From the NCBI GenBank assembly GCA_963590165.1, contig CAVANO010000045.1:62001-126000 (forward strand): a stretch of 64,000 bases of DNA, written 5' to 3'. This document shows positions 17,237-26,324 of this stretch, one piece after another. Below the pieces are notes generated by a model. That model worked only from the letters and a program-made list of their open reading frames with translations. It searched no databases and had not been told where the DNA came from. Both the position numbers and the translations under genes were made by a program. How positions within the stretch are numbered: position 1 is the first letter of the stretch; each line of letters opens with the position of its first letter. This DNA comes from UBA11524 sp963590165. GTDB taxonomy: Bacteria > Bacillota > Clostridia > Christensenellales > Aristaeellaceae.

Positions 17237-19597
17237 ATGATTAAGGAACGAACGCTGCGGGTGCTTGAATTCACCAAGATTCGCGACCGTTTGGCGGAAA
17301 AGGCGCTGACGGACATGGGCAGGGAGAAATGCGAAGCATTGGCGCCGTCGGACAACCTGCCGGAAATCCTTCAGATGCAGGCAGAAACCGAGGAAGCGAC
17401 CGTTGTCGTGCAGTACATCGGCGGTTCGCCGCTCATCCCGTTCACGGACGTGCGCAAAAGCCTGTCGCTGGCGGAAAAGGGCGCGACACTGTCACCGAAA
17501 GTGCTGCTGGAAATTGCGGCATTGCTGCAGGCAGCGAGGACGGCACGGAAGTCGCTGGATACAGAGCGTGAGAATACGCCGATGCTCAAGGCACTTGCCC
17601 AGCATCTGTCCACGCTGCGCAATGTCGAGCAGGACATCACGGACGCCATCATTTCCGAGGATGAAATTGCCGACCGCGCATCGAACGAGTTGGCGAATAT
17701 CCGCCGTCATCTGCGCGGTGCAAATGACCGGATTAAGGAAAAGCTGAATCAAATGATCCGCAATACCGCCTTCCAGAAGTATTTGCAGGATCCGCTGATT
17801 ACGATGCGCAACGACCGCTATTGCCTGCCTGTCAAGGCAGAATATCGCAGCAGTGTGCCCGGACTGGTGCATGACCAGTCATCCTCCGGTGCAACGCTCT
17901 TCATTGAGCCGATGGCGGCAGTGGAAATGGGCAACGAGCTCAAGACATGGGCGGCAAAGGAACGGCAGGAGATTGAGCGCATCCTGTCGGCACTGTCGGC
18001 GGAGGTTGCGCCGTATGCCGATTCGCTCCGCGAAACGGTGGAAACGCTGGCGGAGTTGGACTTTATCTTTGCGAAGGGATTGCTGTCGCGCGAAATGAAT
18101 GCCGTTTCGCCTAAGCTCAACCAAAACGGTTATCTGAACATCATCCGCGGCCGCCATCCGCTGCTTGACCCGGAAAAGGTTGTGCCGTCCAATCTGTGGA
18201 TGGGGAAGGACTTCACAAGCCTGATCATCACCGGCCCGAACACAGGCGGCAAGACGGTCACACTCAAGACGGTAGGCCTGCTGACGCTCATGGCGCAAGC
18301 CGGCTTGCAGGTGCCGGCAGATCTCGGCACGGAGTTGGCAGTGTTCACGCAGGTGTTTGCCGACATTGGTGATGAGCAGTCCATTGAGCAGAGTCTTTCG
18401 ACGTTCTCAGGTCATATGACAACGATTGTATCCATCATGCATGAGGTAACGCCGTCCGACCTTGTCCTGTTCGATGAGCTGGGCGCAGGTACCGATCCGA
18501 CCGAAGGTGCTGCGTTGGCGCAGGCAATCCTGCAGCGACTACTCAACATTCATGTGCGAACGCTGGCAACGACGCACTACAGTGAATTGAAGGCGTTTGC
18601 ACTGTCAACGCGCGGCGTCGAAAATGCATCGGTTGAATTCGATGTTGAGACACTTCGCCCAACGTATCGTCTGTCCATCGGCGTGCCGGGCAAGTCCAAC
18701 GCGTTTGAAATCAGCCGGCGACTCGGTCTGCCGGAGAATTTGATTGACGATGCGAAAAAGCTGCTGTCGACTGACTCTGTGCGATTTGAAGATGTCATCG
18801 CAAATGCGGAATATCATCGGCAGGTGGCGGAACGCGAACGCGAAATCGCCCGTCAGGCGAGCATCGAGACGGTTAGGCTGCGTGATGAGGCGGAGAAGCT
18901 GCGCAAGCAGATGGAGGATCAGCGCGAAAACACGCTCAAGAAGGCGAAGGCGGATGCGCGCCGCATCATGGAAGACACGCGCCGCGAGTCGGAAAGCATC
19001 ATTGCCGACCTTAAGCGCATGAAGAAGGAACAGCAAAATCCGGATACGCAGATTAATGCAGTTCGCAAGCGCATCGAAAGCAATGTCGATAACCTGTCCG
19101 AGGGGTTGCTGGAAAAGGTCGATACAGGACTGCCGCCCAAGGAGGTTCACAAGGGTGACATAGTCGATATCCTGACCATCGGCAGTCAGGGCACCGTGCT
19201 TGGTCCGGTGAATGCGAAGGGTGAGGTCGAAGTGCAGGCAGGCATCCTCAAGCTCAAAGTCAATATCACGCAGCTGCGGCTCGTGAAGCAGGAAAAAACC
19301 AAGCAGAAGGTCAGCACGGTGCATGTCAAGACCGGCGCGATGGAGAGAACCGTCCGCATGGAGTGTGATGTGCGCGGCATGACGCTCGATGAGGCCATCA
19401 TGACGGTCGACCAGTATCTGGATCAGGCGGTACTGGCCGGCATGGGAGAAGTTAGCATCATTCACGGCAAGGGGACGGGCGTGCTGAGAAGCGGAATCAC
19501 GCAGCATCTGCGCCATCATCCGCATGTCGAAAGCAGCCGCCTTGGTGTCTACGGCGAAGGCGAAACCGGTGTGACGATTGTGACGCTGAAGCACTAA
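17237..19597 (+). CDS. mutS2: Endonuclease MutS2
   Basis: MutS paralogue, 786 residues, that suppresses homologous recombination and, in Bacillus, acts on collided ribosomes. Visible: core/clamp region (1-300), Walker A GPNTGGKT (333-340), Walker B/DE motif VLFDELGAGTDPTEGAAL, a long charged coiled coil (about 520-625) and a C-terminal Smr nuclease domain (about 710-786; ECDVRGMTLDEA, IIHGKGTGVLR). The Smr motifs DVRG and HGxGxG are complete, so nuclease activity is expected. It is 20 nt after the U32 gene and 18 nt before the response regulator. Confidence 0.96.
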   Translation: MIKERTLRVLEFTKIRDRLAEKALTDMGREKCEALAPSDNLPEILQMQAETEEATVVVQYIGGSPLIPFTDVRKSLSLAEKGATLSPKVLLEIAALLQAARTARKSLDTERENTPMLKALAQHLSTLRNVEQDITDAIISEDEIADRASNELANIRRHLRGANDRIKEKLNQMIRNTAFQKYLQDPLITMRNDRYCLPVKAEYRSSVPGLVHDQSSSGATLFIEPMAAVEMGNELKTWAAKERQEIERILSALSAEVAPYADSLRETVETLAELDFIFAKGLLSREMNAVSPKLNQNGYLNIIRGRHPLLDPEKVVPSNLWMGKDFTSLIITGPNTGGKTVTLKTVGLLTLMAQAGLQVPADLGTELAVFTQVFADIGDEQSIEQSLSTFSGHMTTIVSIMHEVTPSDLVLFDELGAGTDPTEGAALAQAILQRLLNIHVRTLATTHYSELKAFALSTRGVENASVEFDVETLRPTYRLSIGVPGKSNAFEISRRLGLPENLIDDAKKLLSTDSVRFEDVIANAEYHRQVAEREREIARQASIETVRLRDEAEKLRKQMEDQRENTLKKAKADARRIMEDTRRESESIIADLKRMKKEQQNPDTQINAVRKRIESNVDNLSEGLLEKVDTGLPPKEVHKGDIVDILTIGSQGTVLGPVNAKGEVEVQAGILKLKVNITQLRLVKQEKTKQKVSTVHVKTGAMERTVRMECDVRGMTLDEAIMTVDQYLDQAVLAGMGEVSIIHGKGTGVLRSGITQHLRHHPHVESSRLGVYGEGETGVTIVTLKH

Positions 19598-19615
19598 TAT
19601 AGGAGAGATAGAACA

Positions 19616-20326
19616 ATGAAGGACAAGCCGTATATTCTGGTCGTGGATGACGACCCCAACATTGCGCATTTGGAACAGCTGTATCTGGAAAAGGCAGGCT
19701 ATGAGGTCAAGGTCGTCAACCGCGGCGACGATGCCATGACGGAATTCCGGCGGATGCCGCCTGACCTGATGCTGCTGGATGTGATGATGCCCGGCATGGA
19801 CGGCTGGCAGGTGCTCAAGGCAATCCGCAAGTCCTCCAATCTGCCGATTATCATGGTGACGGCGCGCGACGAGACGTTTGACAAGGTGCTCGGTTTGGAA
19901 CTCGGCGCGGATGACTACATCACGAAGCCGTTTGACAGCAAGGAAATGGCAGCGCGTGTCAAGGCAGTGCTCCGCCGGACGATGGAGCAGAGCACGGAGG
20001 AAGAACAGTCTGCCGAGGATGACACGCTGACCTTCCCCGGACTCTCGGTTAGCCTGACACGCTATGAGGTCTTCTATGAGGGGAAGAAGCTCGAAATGCC
20101 GCCCAAGGAGTTGGAGGTACTGTACTTCCTGGCAAGCCACGTCAATCAGCTCTTTACGCGCGGTCAGCTGCTCGACCAGGTCTGGGGCTTCCAGGTGGAG
20201 GTTGAGAGCCGCACGGTGGACGTGCACGTCAAGCGTCTGCGCGACAAGCTCGTTGATTGCGAGAAGTACGGCTGGCGGATCCAGACCATTTGGGGACGCG
20301 GCTACAAGTTTGAGGTCATCAAATAA
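19616..20326 (+). CDS. OmpR/PhoB-family response regulator
   Basis: DNA-binding output protein of a two-component system, 236 residues. Receiver domain (5-118): acidic pocket VVDDDP, phospho-acceptor Asp55 in LLDVMMPG, Thr in MVTARD and Lys in DDYITKPF. A winged-helix DNA-binding domain (about 135-236) contains PPKELEVLYFLASHVNQLFTR and ESRTVDVHVKRLRDKL and ends IWGRGYKFEV. The histidine kinase gene starts 12 nt later. The regulon is unknown; nothing nearby identifies the signal. Confidence 0.95.
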   Translation: MKDKPYILVVDDDPNIAHLEQLYLEKAGYEVKVVNRGDDAMTEFRRMPPDLMLLDVMMPGMDGWQVLKAIRKSSNLPIIMVTARDETFDKVLGLELGADDYITKPFDSKEMAARVKAVLRRTMEQSTEEEQSAEDDTLTFPGLSVSLTRYEVFYEGKKLEMPPKELEVLYFLASHVNQLFTRGQLLDQVWGFQVEVESRTVDVHVKRLRDKLVDCEKYGWRIQTIWGRGYKFEVIK

Positions 20327-20338
20327 GGAGCGAAAAAC

Positions 20339-21817
20339 GTGTTTGGGCGGATTATGGCGCTGGTTGTGGCGGTGGTGCTTCTGCTGACGGGCGTGCTGTC
20401 CGGCATCGGGCTGTATACGATGGCGAGTACGCAGACCGCCGCAAGGCAGGAAAGCCTTCGGACGGAGGCACGTGAGATTGCGTATCTGGCGAGCATGTAC
20501 ACCGGCAGCAGCAACGTGAGCGGCATCGGTTCAGCGTTTCTTGGCAGTACGGCGACAAACAGCGTCACGCTGAAGTATCTGCGGTGGAAGGCACAGACGG
20601 TCTATGAGGAATACGGGGCATATATCGCCATTGTCGACCGGACGGGTTCCATGATGGACAACATGGCGATGACGTACGAGACGAATCCGGATTTTGCCAA
20701 GACGCTCAACGGCAAGGACATTTACAACGCGCTGCTGGAAATTCTCAGCGGTAACGAAATCAGCCTCCGCAATCAGGTTGACGGCAACTGGTATTTCACC
20801 GTCGGCGTGCCGTTTGTGTCGAACGGATTGGTGCTCGGTGCGGTGTTCATGCAGACGCCGGCGCAGGAAATTGAGGTTCGCGCGGGTTCACTGCTGCTGC
20901 CGGTGATTGCAGTTGCACTGGGACTTTGCCTGCTTGCCGGCGTAGTGCTGATGGTATGCCTGCGGCGGATGCTCAAGCCGCTGACAACGCTGTCCGATGC
21001 GGCAATGGCAATGTCTGAGGGCGACTTCACTGTCCGAGCACCGCAGCAGAAGAAATCCGCCTGTGCGGAAATTGCAAAGCTAAGCGATTCGTTCAACAAC
21101 ATGGCGGAGAAACTCTCGCAGCTTGAAAGCAGCCGCCGCGAGTTTGTCGCGAATGTGTCCCATGAGCTCAAGAGCCCGATTACCGCCATCTCCGGCTATG
21201 TCGAGGGCATGCGTGACGGTACCATCGGCGAGGAAGAGTACGGACGCTACCTGACCATTGTGGCGGACGAAACATCGCGCCTTAAGAACCTGATCGGCGA
21301 CCTGCTCAAGCTTTCACGGCTTGAACGGGATGATGCATCGCTGACGATGGGCGATTTTGACATCTGCGAGCTGCTTTCACGCGTGCTGATTCACCGCACA
21401 GGCGATTTGGAGAACAAGCACATGGATGTCGAGTGCGACTTCGATCCGGAACCGTGTATGGTGCATGCGGATGAAGGCAAAATCGAACAGGTAGCAGTCA
21501 ATCTTCTGGATAATGCCATCAAGTTTACGCCCGACGGCGGACAAATCCGCATGAGCGTGCGCGCGGATGGCGGCATTTGCACGGTGATTGTGCAGGATAA
21601 CGGCGTCGGCATCACAGAGGAGGATCGTCCGCACATCTTCGAGCGCTTCTATACAGCGGATAAGGCGCACACGTCCGGCAAGGGGACTGGGCTTGGGCTC
21701 AGCATCTGTCAGCGAATCATCGAGATGCACGGGCAGAAACTGGAACTGATGGATACCGGCAGCGAAGACGGCGCGGCGTTCTCGTTCACGCTTGCGCTTT
21801 CAGAAAAAGGAAAATAA
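20339..21817 (+). CDS. Membrane sensor histidine kinase
   Basis: Partner kinase of the upstream response regulator, 492 residues. Membrane segments near 7-28 and 185-207 flank an extracytoplasmic sensor of about 150 residues without recognisable ligand motifs. HAMP (about 208-262), HisKA with phospho-His275 in ANVSHELKSPITA, and HATPase_c with EQVAVNLLDNAIKFTP, VQDNGVGI, GTGLGLSI follow. The start is GTG at 20339, 8 nt after AAGGAG. The arrangement resembles PhoR/WalK-like envelope sensors, without a PAS domain. A terminator follows at 21823. Confidence 0.95.
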   Translation: MFGRIMALVVAVVLLLTGVLSGIGLYTMASTQTAARQESLRTEAREIAYLASMYTGSSNVSGIGSAFLGSTATNSVTLKYLRWKAQTVYEEYGAYIAIVDRTGSMMDNMAMTYETNPDFAKTLNGKDIYNALLEILSGNEISLRNQVDGNWYFTVGVPFVSNGLVLGAVFMQTPAQEIEVRAGSLLLPVIAVALGLCLLAGVVLMVCLRRMLKPLTTLSDAAMAMSEGDFTVRAPQQKKSACAEIAKLSDSFNNMAEKLSQLESSRREFVANVSHELKSPITAISGYVEGMRDGTIGEEEYGRYLTIVADETSRLKNLIGDLLKLSRLERDDASLTMGDFDICELLSRVLIHRTGDLENKHMDVECDFDPEPCMVHADEGKIEQVAVNLLDNAIKFTPDGGQIRMSVRADGGICTVIVQDNGVGITEEDRPHIFERFYTADKAHTSGKGTGLGLSICQRIIEMHGQKLELMDTGSEDGAAFSFTLALSEKGK

Positions 21818-21822
21818 GCAGG

Positions 21823-21857
21823 AAAGACGCTGATGCATGCTGCAGCGGCGTCTTTTA
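21823..21857 (+). terminator. Terminator of the U32-mutS2-two-component operon
   Basis: AAAGACGC (21823-21830) pairs with GCGTCTTT (21848-21855); the right arm runs into TTTTATTT. Confidence 0.8.
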
Positions 21858-21992
21858 TTTGCTTTCGCACAGCACCATTGAATGCAATATCCGCACATTG
21901 AACACGGCAGAAAATCACCGGGCAAAAGCAGGAAAACCGCGGTTGCTGAACGAATATTCTAATGAACTCAATCCAAGGAGATGAGCTGATTC

Positions 21993-23324
21993 ATGATTAC
22001 CCGTCAAGACGGCAGAGCGCCCGATGCATGGCGTCCTGTCACGATTGAATCGAATTATATCAAGAACGCAGACGGATCCTGCTTGGTGACCATCGGCAAC
22101 ACGAAGGTCATCTGCACGGCTTCTGTGGAGGACGGTGTGCCTGCCTTCCTCAAGGGCAAGGATCAAGGCTGGGTGACGGCGGAATATGCCATGCTGCCTG
22201 CTTCGACCGGCAAGCGCAAGAAGCGCGACGGCATTTACCGCGATGGGCGCAATGTTGAAATTTCGCGGCTGATCGGCAGATGCCTCCGCCACGCGGTTGA
22301 CCTGACCGTGCTGGGCGAGCGCACCATCACGCTGGACTGCGATGTCCTGCAGGCAGACGGCGGCACGCGTACAGCATCCATTACCGGCGCTATGGTCGCG
22401 CTGGTTGATGCAGTCAGCAAGCTCATCGATACCGGCAAGCTGCTGCGCTCGCCGATTGTCCATCAGGTTGCGGCGATTTCCGCAGGCATTGTCGATGATA
22501 CGCCGTGTCTCGATCTGTGCTATGAAGAGGACAGCCGTGCGCAGGTTGACATGAATGTCGTCATGAATGAAAAGGGCGAGATGGTGGAACTGCAGGGCTC
22601 AGGCGAAGGGCGCGCGTTCACGAGGGATGAGCTGAGCAAGCTGGTCACGCTCGCACGCCACGAAATCCGCCTGCTGATGAAGATCCAGCGCAATGCCCTT
22701 GCCGAGGACAGCCGCCATCTGACGCCAAAGCCTACGCTGGTTGTCGCATCCTCCAATCCTAACAAGATTGCCGAACTGCAGACGATTTTCGGGGACTACT
22801 ACACGGTCGTTTCGATGGTCAGCGCCGGCTTTAACGCGCCAATTGAGGAGACAGCGACCACCTTTGCCGGCAATGCCGCGATCAAGGCGGAAACCGTCAG
22901 CGCGGCGACCGGACTGCCGACCATCGCGGATGACAGCGGTCTGTCTGTGGACATCCTCGACGGCGAGCCGGGCGTGTACAGCGCACGCTATGCCATGATG
23001 GCAGGCGAGGGAAGCGGCGATGCGGCGAACAATGCGCTGCTGCTGCGCCGGATGAAGGGCAAGAAAGCACGCTCTTGCGCATTTGAGTGTGCGCTTGCGT
23101 TGAAGATTCCGGGGCGCGATACGATTATCGCGGAAGGCTCCTGTCCCGGTGTGCTGCTGGAGGAAGAACGCGGCAAGGGCGGCTTCGGCTATGACCCGCT
23201 GTTCCTCTATGAGCCGCTCAACAAGACGTTTGCCGAAATCACGGACAAGGAAAAGAACCAAATCAGCCATCGCGCCCGTGCATGTGCCAAGATGCTGGAA
23301 ATCATGAAAGGGCTTAACGATTGA
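21993..23324 (+). CDS. rph-rdgB: Fused ribonuclease PH / XTP-dITP diphosphatase
   Basis: One 443-residue protein with two enzymes that are usually separate. Residues 1-240 are RNase PH, which trims tRNA 3' ends phosphorolytically (DGRAPDAWRPV, KGKDQGWVTAEYAMLP, RTITLDCDVLQADGGTRTASITGA, GSGEGRAF). Residues about 247-443 are RdgB/HAM1, which removes deaminated purine nucleotides (VVASSNPNKIAELQ, TIADDSGLSVDILDGEPGVYSARYA, GKGGFGYDPLF, SHRARA). Both sets of motifs are intact. Separate rph and rdgB genes often adjoin in Firmicutes, so the fusion is a simple gene joining. The AAGGAG site is 12 nt from the ATG, rather long. Confidence 0.95.
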   Translation: MITRQDGRAPDAWRPVTIESNYIKNADGSCLVTIGNTKVICTASVEDGVPAFLKGKDQGWVTAEYAMLPASTGKRKKRDGIYRDGRNVEISRLIGRCLRHAVDLTVLGERTITLDCDVLQADGGTRTASITGAMVALVDAVSKLIDTGKLLRSPIVHQVAAISAGIVDDTPCLDLCYEEDSRAQVDMNVVMNEKGEMVELQGSGEGRAFTRDELSKLVTLARHEIRLLMKIQRNALAEDSRHLTPKPTLVVASSNPNKIAELQTIFGDYYTVVSMVSAGFNAPIEETATTFAGNAAIKAETVSAATGLPTIADDSGLSVDILDGEPGVYSARYAMMAGEGSGDAANNALLLRRMKGKKARSCAFECALALKIPGRDTIIAEGSCPGVLLEEERGKGGFGYDPLFLYEPLNKTFAEITDKEKNQISHRARACAKMLEIMKGLND

Positions 23325-23806
23325 TGAAGGCACTTGTCTTTTCGGACATTCACGGCGAGGACGGTACATTCCGCTGGATGCTGGAGCAGGCGTGGCAGCA
23401 GACCGGCCGCATCGATGCGTATTTTTTCCTGGGCGATGGCATTGATGATTTTGAGCGTTGCGAAGCCTTCATCCGCCGCCATGATGAACAGGCTGTGATG
23501 CTGTCTGTGCGCGGCAACAACGACTTCTGCTGTCCGGATGCGCCGTATTACCGCGTGACGGACTTCGGCGGTGTTCGGCTGTACCTGACGCATGGACATT
23601 TGGAGCGCGTCAAGCTCACGCGGACGTTTCTTTATGAGCGTGCACGCGAGGAGAAGTGTGATATCGCGTTTTATGGTCATACGCACGAGCCGGACATGGT
23701 CACAGGGGTGCCGATGCTGGTCAATCCGGGCGCGGTCTGCCGTCAGCAGATGGCGTTGCTCGAGGTAGACAACAATCGTCCGCGGGTCAGAATGCTTGTA
23801 TTTTGA
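23324..23806 (+). CDS. YfcE/MJ0936-family metallophosphodiesterase
   Basis: Small calcineurin-like phosphoesterase, 160 residues. Metal-binding motifs: VFSDIHG (Asp, His), FLGDGIDD, VRGNND (Asn) and FYGHTHEP. YfcE-type enzymes hydrolyse phosphodiesters in vitro; the cellular substrate is unclear. The ATG overlaps the stop of the upstream fusion gene by one base (TGATG), indicating coupled translation; it often follows rdgB in Firmicutes. Confidence 0.93.
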   Translation: MKALVFSDIHGEDGTFRWMLEQAWQQTGRIDAYFFLGDGIDDFERCEAFIRRHDEQAVMLSVRGNNDFCCPDAPYYRVTDFGGVRLYLTHGHLERVKLTRTFLYERAREEKCDIAFYGHTHEPDMVTGVPMLVNPGAVCRQQMALLEVDNNRPRVRMLVF

Positions 23807-23817
23807 GGAGGACGTGT

Positions 23818-25761
23818 ATGCGCGGACTTGTGCGCGTCGGGGCGGCAGTGCCGTCGCTGGCGCTTTGCAACGTCAGGAAAAATGTCAAGCGGCATCTGCA
23901 GAAAATGCAGGAGGCGGCGGAAAAGCACGTCAGCATCCTGACATTTCCGGAACTGAGCCTGACAGGATACACCTGCGGAGATCTGTTCTTTCAGCGGCAG
24001 TTGCTTGATGAGGCAGCCGAAGGGCTGCAGATGCTCGCAAACGACATGCCGCAGGGGCTGATTGCGGTCGTTGGCGTGCCGATGGAAATCTGCGGCGCAC
24101 TGTACAACTGTGCGGCGGTGATCGAGAAGGGCGGCATCACTGGACTGGTGCCGAAGACATTCCTGCCGAACAACGGCGAATTTTACGAGAAACGCTGGTT
24201 TCAATCGGGCGGCGCACTTCAAGGCACATGCATCCCTGTTCCGGCACTGAATACATCCGTCTTCCGCAATCATTGTTTTCGCACTGCGGACGGCGTGAAA
24301 TTCGGTATCGAGCTGTGCGAGGATCTCTGGTCGCCGCTGCCGCCGAGCACGATTCTTTCCGTTGCCGGTGCGGAGATCATCCTGAACCTCTCTGCCAGCA
24401 ATGAACTGCTGAGCAAGCGCGAATACCGACGTGAGCTCGTCAGCCAGCAAAGCGCACGATGCCAGTGCGGCTACGTATACGTGTCAGCCGGCATGGGCGA
24501 ATCGTCCTCTGATCTTGTGTTTTCCGGGCACAGCATGATTGCTTCGTGCGGCACGGTCATCAGGGAAAGCGATGGCTATCTTTCGGATGACTACCTGATG
24601 ACGGCGGACATCGATCTTGACCGCATCCGCGCAGATCGCATGAAGCAGACGAGCTTCGCCGACTGTGCTGCGCAGGTGCGCTCTTGCTGGAAAGATGCAT
24701 GCGGTGAAACGCCCGTCAGCGGTACTGCGCTGCTGCCGGATGACATCGCGCCGGATTACCGCGTGGGTAAGCATCCGTTTATCCCGTCGGACAAGGCATC
24801 CCGTCAGACGCGTTGCGCACAGATTCTTGCCATGCAGGCAACTGCACTTGCAAGGCGGTTGTCCGTCACAGGCGGCAAGGTTGTTGTGGGCATTTCCGGC
24901 GGACTCGACTCGACACTGGCGCTGCTTGCGGCATGTAAGGCGGTCGACATGCTGCATCTTCCGCGCACAAATATCCTTGGCATCACCATGCCATGTTTTG
25001 GAACGACCGATCGCACGTATCAAAATGCGCTGACACTCATGACAACGCTCGGCGTCAGTCAGCGTGAGATTCCCATCCATAATGCTGTCCGCCAGCATTT
25101 TGCCGATATCGGGCATGACGAGAGCGACCACTCCGTCACGTACGAAAATTGTCAGGCGCGCGAGCGGACGCAGGTGCTCATGGATGTGGCGAACAAAATT
25201 GGCGCGATCGTCCTCGGTACGGGGGATTTGAGCGAAATTGCGCTGGGCTGGTGCACATACAACGCAGACCACATGAGCATGTATGGCGTGAACAGCGGCG
25301 TGCCGAAAACGCTCGTGCGCTGGGTGATCCAGACGGCATCGGAAAATGAGGAGTTTGCCGAAAGCCGCACGTGCCTGCAAAGTATCCTCGATACGCCGAT
25401 CAGCCCTGAACTGCTGCCGCCGGACGAGAAGGGCAACATTCTTCAGCAGACGGAGGATGTTGTCGGACCGTATGCACTGCACGATTTCTTCCTGTACTAT
25501 GCGGTTCGTTTCGGCTATGCGCCTGAAAAGATATTCGAGCTGTGCTGCATGGCATTTGAAGGTGATTTCGACCGTGCGACGATCCTGAAGTGGCTCAAGA
25601 ATTTCTATCGTCGCTTCTGGACGCAGCAGTTCAAGCGCAACTGCATGCCGGATGGCGTGAAAATCGGCTCGATTGCACTCTCGCCGCGCGGTGACTGGCG
25701 GATGCCGTCCGATGCGCAGGTGAAAGCATGGATGGACGCGTGCGAGCGGATTGTGCTGTAA
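23818..25761 (+). CDS. nadE: Glutamine-dependent NAD(+) synthetase
   Basis: Amidates deamido-NAD using glutamine and ATP, the last step of NAD synthesis. 647 residues. The N-terminal nitrilase-type glutaminase (1-290) has the Glu-Lys-Cys triad motifs FPELSLTGY, LVPKTFLPN and GIELCEDLW. The synthetase domain (about 335-647) has the P-loop SGGLDSTLAL, ILGTGDLSEIALGW and DFFLYYAVRFG. ATG 23818 is chosen for its GAGGAGG site; an in-frame ATG 15 nt earlier overlaps the previous gene. The two-domain form implies glutamine use in place of free ammonia. Confidence 0.96.
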   Translation: MRGLVRVGAAVPSLALCNVRKNVKRHLQKMQEAAEKHVSILTFPELSLTGYTCGDLFFQRQLLDEAAEGLQMLANDMPQGLIAVVGVPMEICGALYNCAAVIEKGGITGLVPKTFLPNNGEFYEKRWFQSGGALQGTCIPVPALNTSVFRNHCFRTADGVKFGIELCEDLWSPLPPSTILSVAGAEIILNLSASNELLSKREYRRELVSQQSARCQCGYVYVSAGMGESSSDLVFSGHSMIASCGTVIRESDGYLSDDYLMTADIDLDRIRADRMKQTSFADCAAQVRSCWKDACGETPVSGTALLPDDIAPDYRVGKHPFIPSDKASRQTRCAQILAMQATALARRLSVTGGKVVVGISGGLDSTLALLAACKAVDMLHLPRTNILGITMPCFGTTDRTYQNALTLMTTLGVSQREIPIHNAVRQHFADIGHDESDHSVTYENCQARERTQVLMDVANKIGAIVLGTGDLSEIALGWCTYNADHMSMYGVNSGVPKTLVRWVIQTASENEEFAESRTCLQSILDTPISPELLPPDEKGNILQQTEDVVGPYALHDFFLYYAVRFGYAPEKIFELCCMAFEGDFDRATILKWLKNFYRRFWTQQFKRNCMPDGVKIGSIALSPRGDWRMPSDAQVKAWMDACERIVL

Positions 25762-25815
25762 TGATGTCACACGGGCAATCATTCGCCCATGAACGAGATA
25801 ATCAGGAGGTCCCAC

Positions 25816-26277
25816 ATGAGGTGTCAATATTGCAACTGCGCTGAAAGCAAGGTTATTGACTCGCGCCCGACCGAGGAAGGCAATTCCATCCGCCGGCGCA
25901 GAGAGTGCATCGGCTGCGGACGCCGCTTTACGACCTATGAGAAAATTGAGATGCTGCCGCTGATGGTGGTGAAACGCGATGGGCGCCGCGAGGCGTTTGA
26001 TTCGCAGAAAATCAAGGCGGGCATCATCCATGCCTGCGAAAAGCTGCCGATCTCCATGCAACAGATTGACGAGATGACGACACATGTTGAGCAGCAGGCA
26101 TATGCGGGCATGGAAAGCGAAATCAGCTCGCAGCGCATCGGTGATATGGTCATGGATGAACTGAAGGCAACGAACGATGTCGCCTACGTGCGCTTCGCCG
26201 CGGTCTACCGCCTGTTCACTGATATCGGCACGTTCATGCAGGAACTGCAGAAACTGTTGGACGAAGGCAAAAAGTAA
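25816..26277 (+). CDS. nrdR: Transcriptional repressor NrdR
   Basis: Zinc-ribbon/ATP-cone repressor of ribonucleotide reductase genes, 153 residues, the usual length. Zinc ligands Cys3, Cys6, Cys31 and Cys34 (MRCQYC, ECIGCG), then FTTYEKIE and an ATP-cone (about 48-138: VVKRDGRREAFDSQKIKAGI). Start ATG after AGGAGG. No nrd gene is in the window, so its targets lie elsewhere. Ends at a shared terminator with gpmI. Confidence 0.96.
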   Translation: MRCQYCNCAESKVIDSRPTEEGNSIRRRRECIGCGRRFTTYEKIEMLPLMVVKRDGRREAFDSQKIKAGIIHACEKLPISMQQIDEMTTHVEQQAYAGMESEISSQRIGDMVMDELKATNDVAYVRFAAVYRLFTDIGTFMQELQKLLDEGKK

Positions 26278-26284
26278 GGCATCA

Positions 26285-26324
26285 AAAAAGGAACTGTCCC
26301 CGATTGGAGGCAGTTCCCTTGTTT
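26285..26324. terminator. Bidirectional terminator between nrdR and gpmI
   Basis: GGAACTG (26290-26296) pairs with CAGTTCC (26311-26317), flanked by AAAAAA on the left and CTTGTTTTT on the right, so it can end transcription from both convergent genes. Confidence 0.85.
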
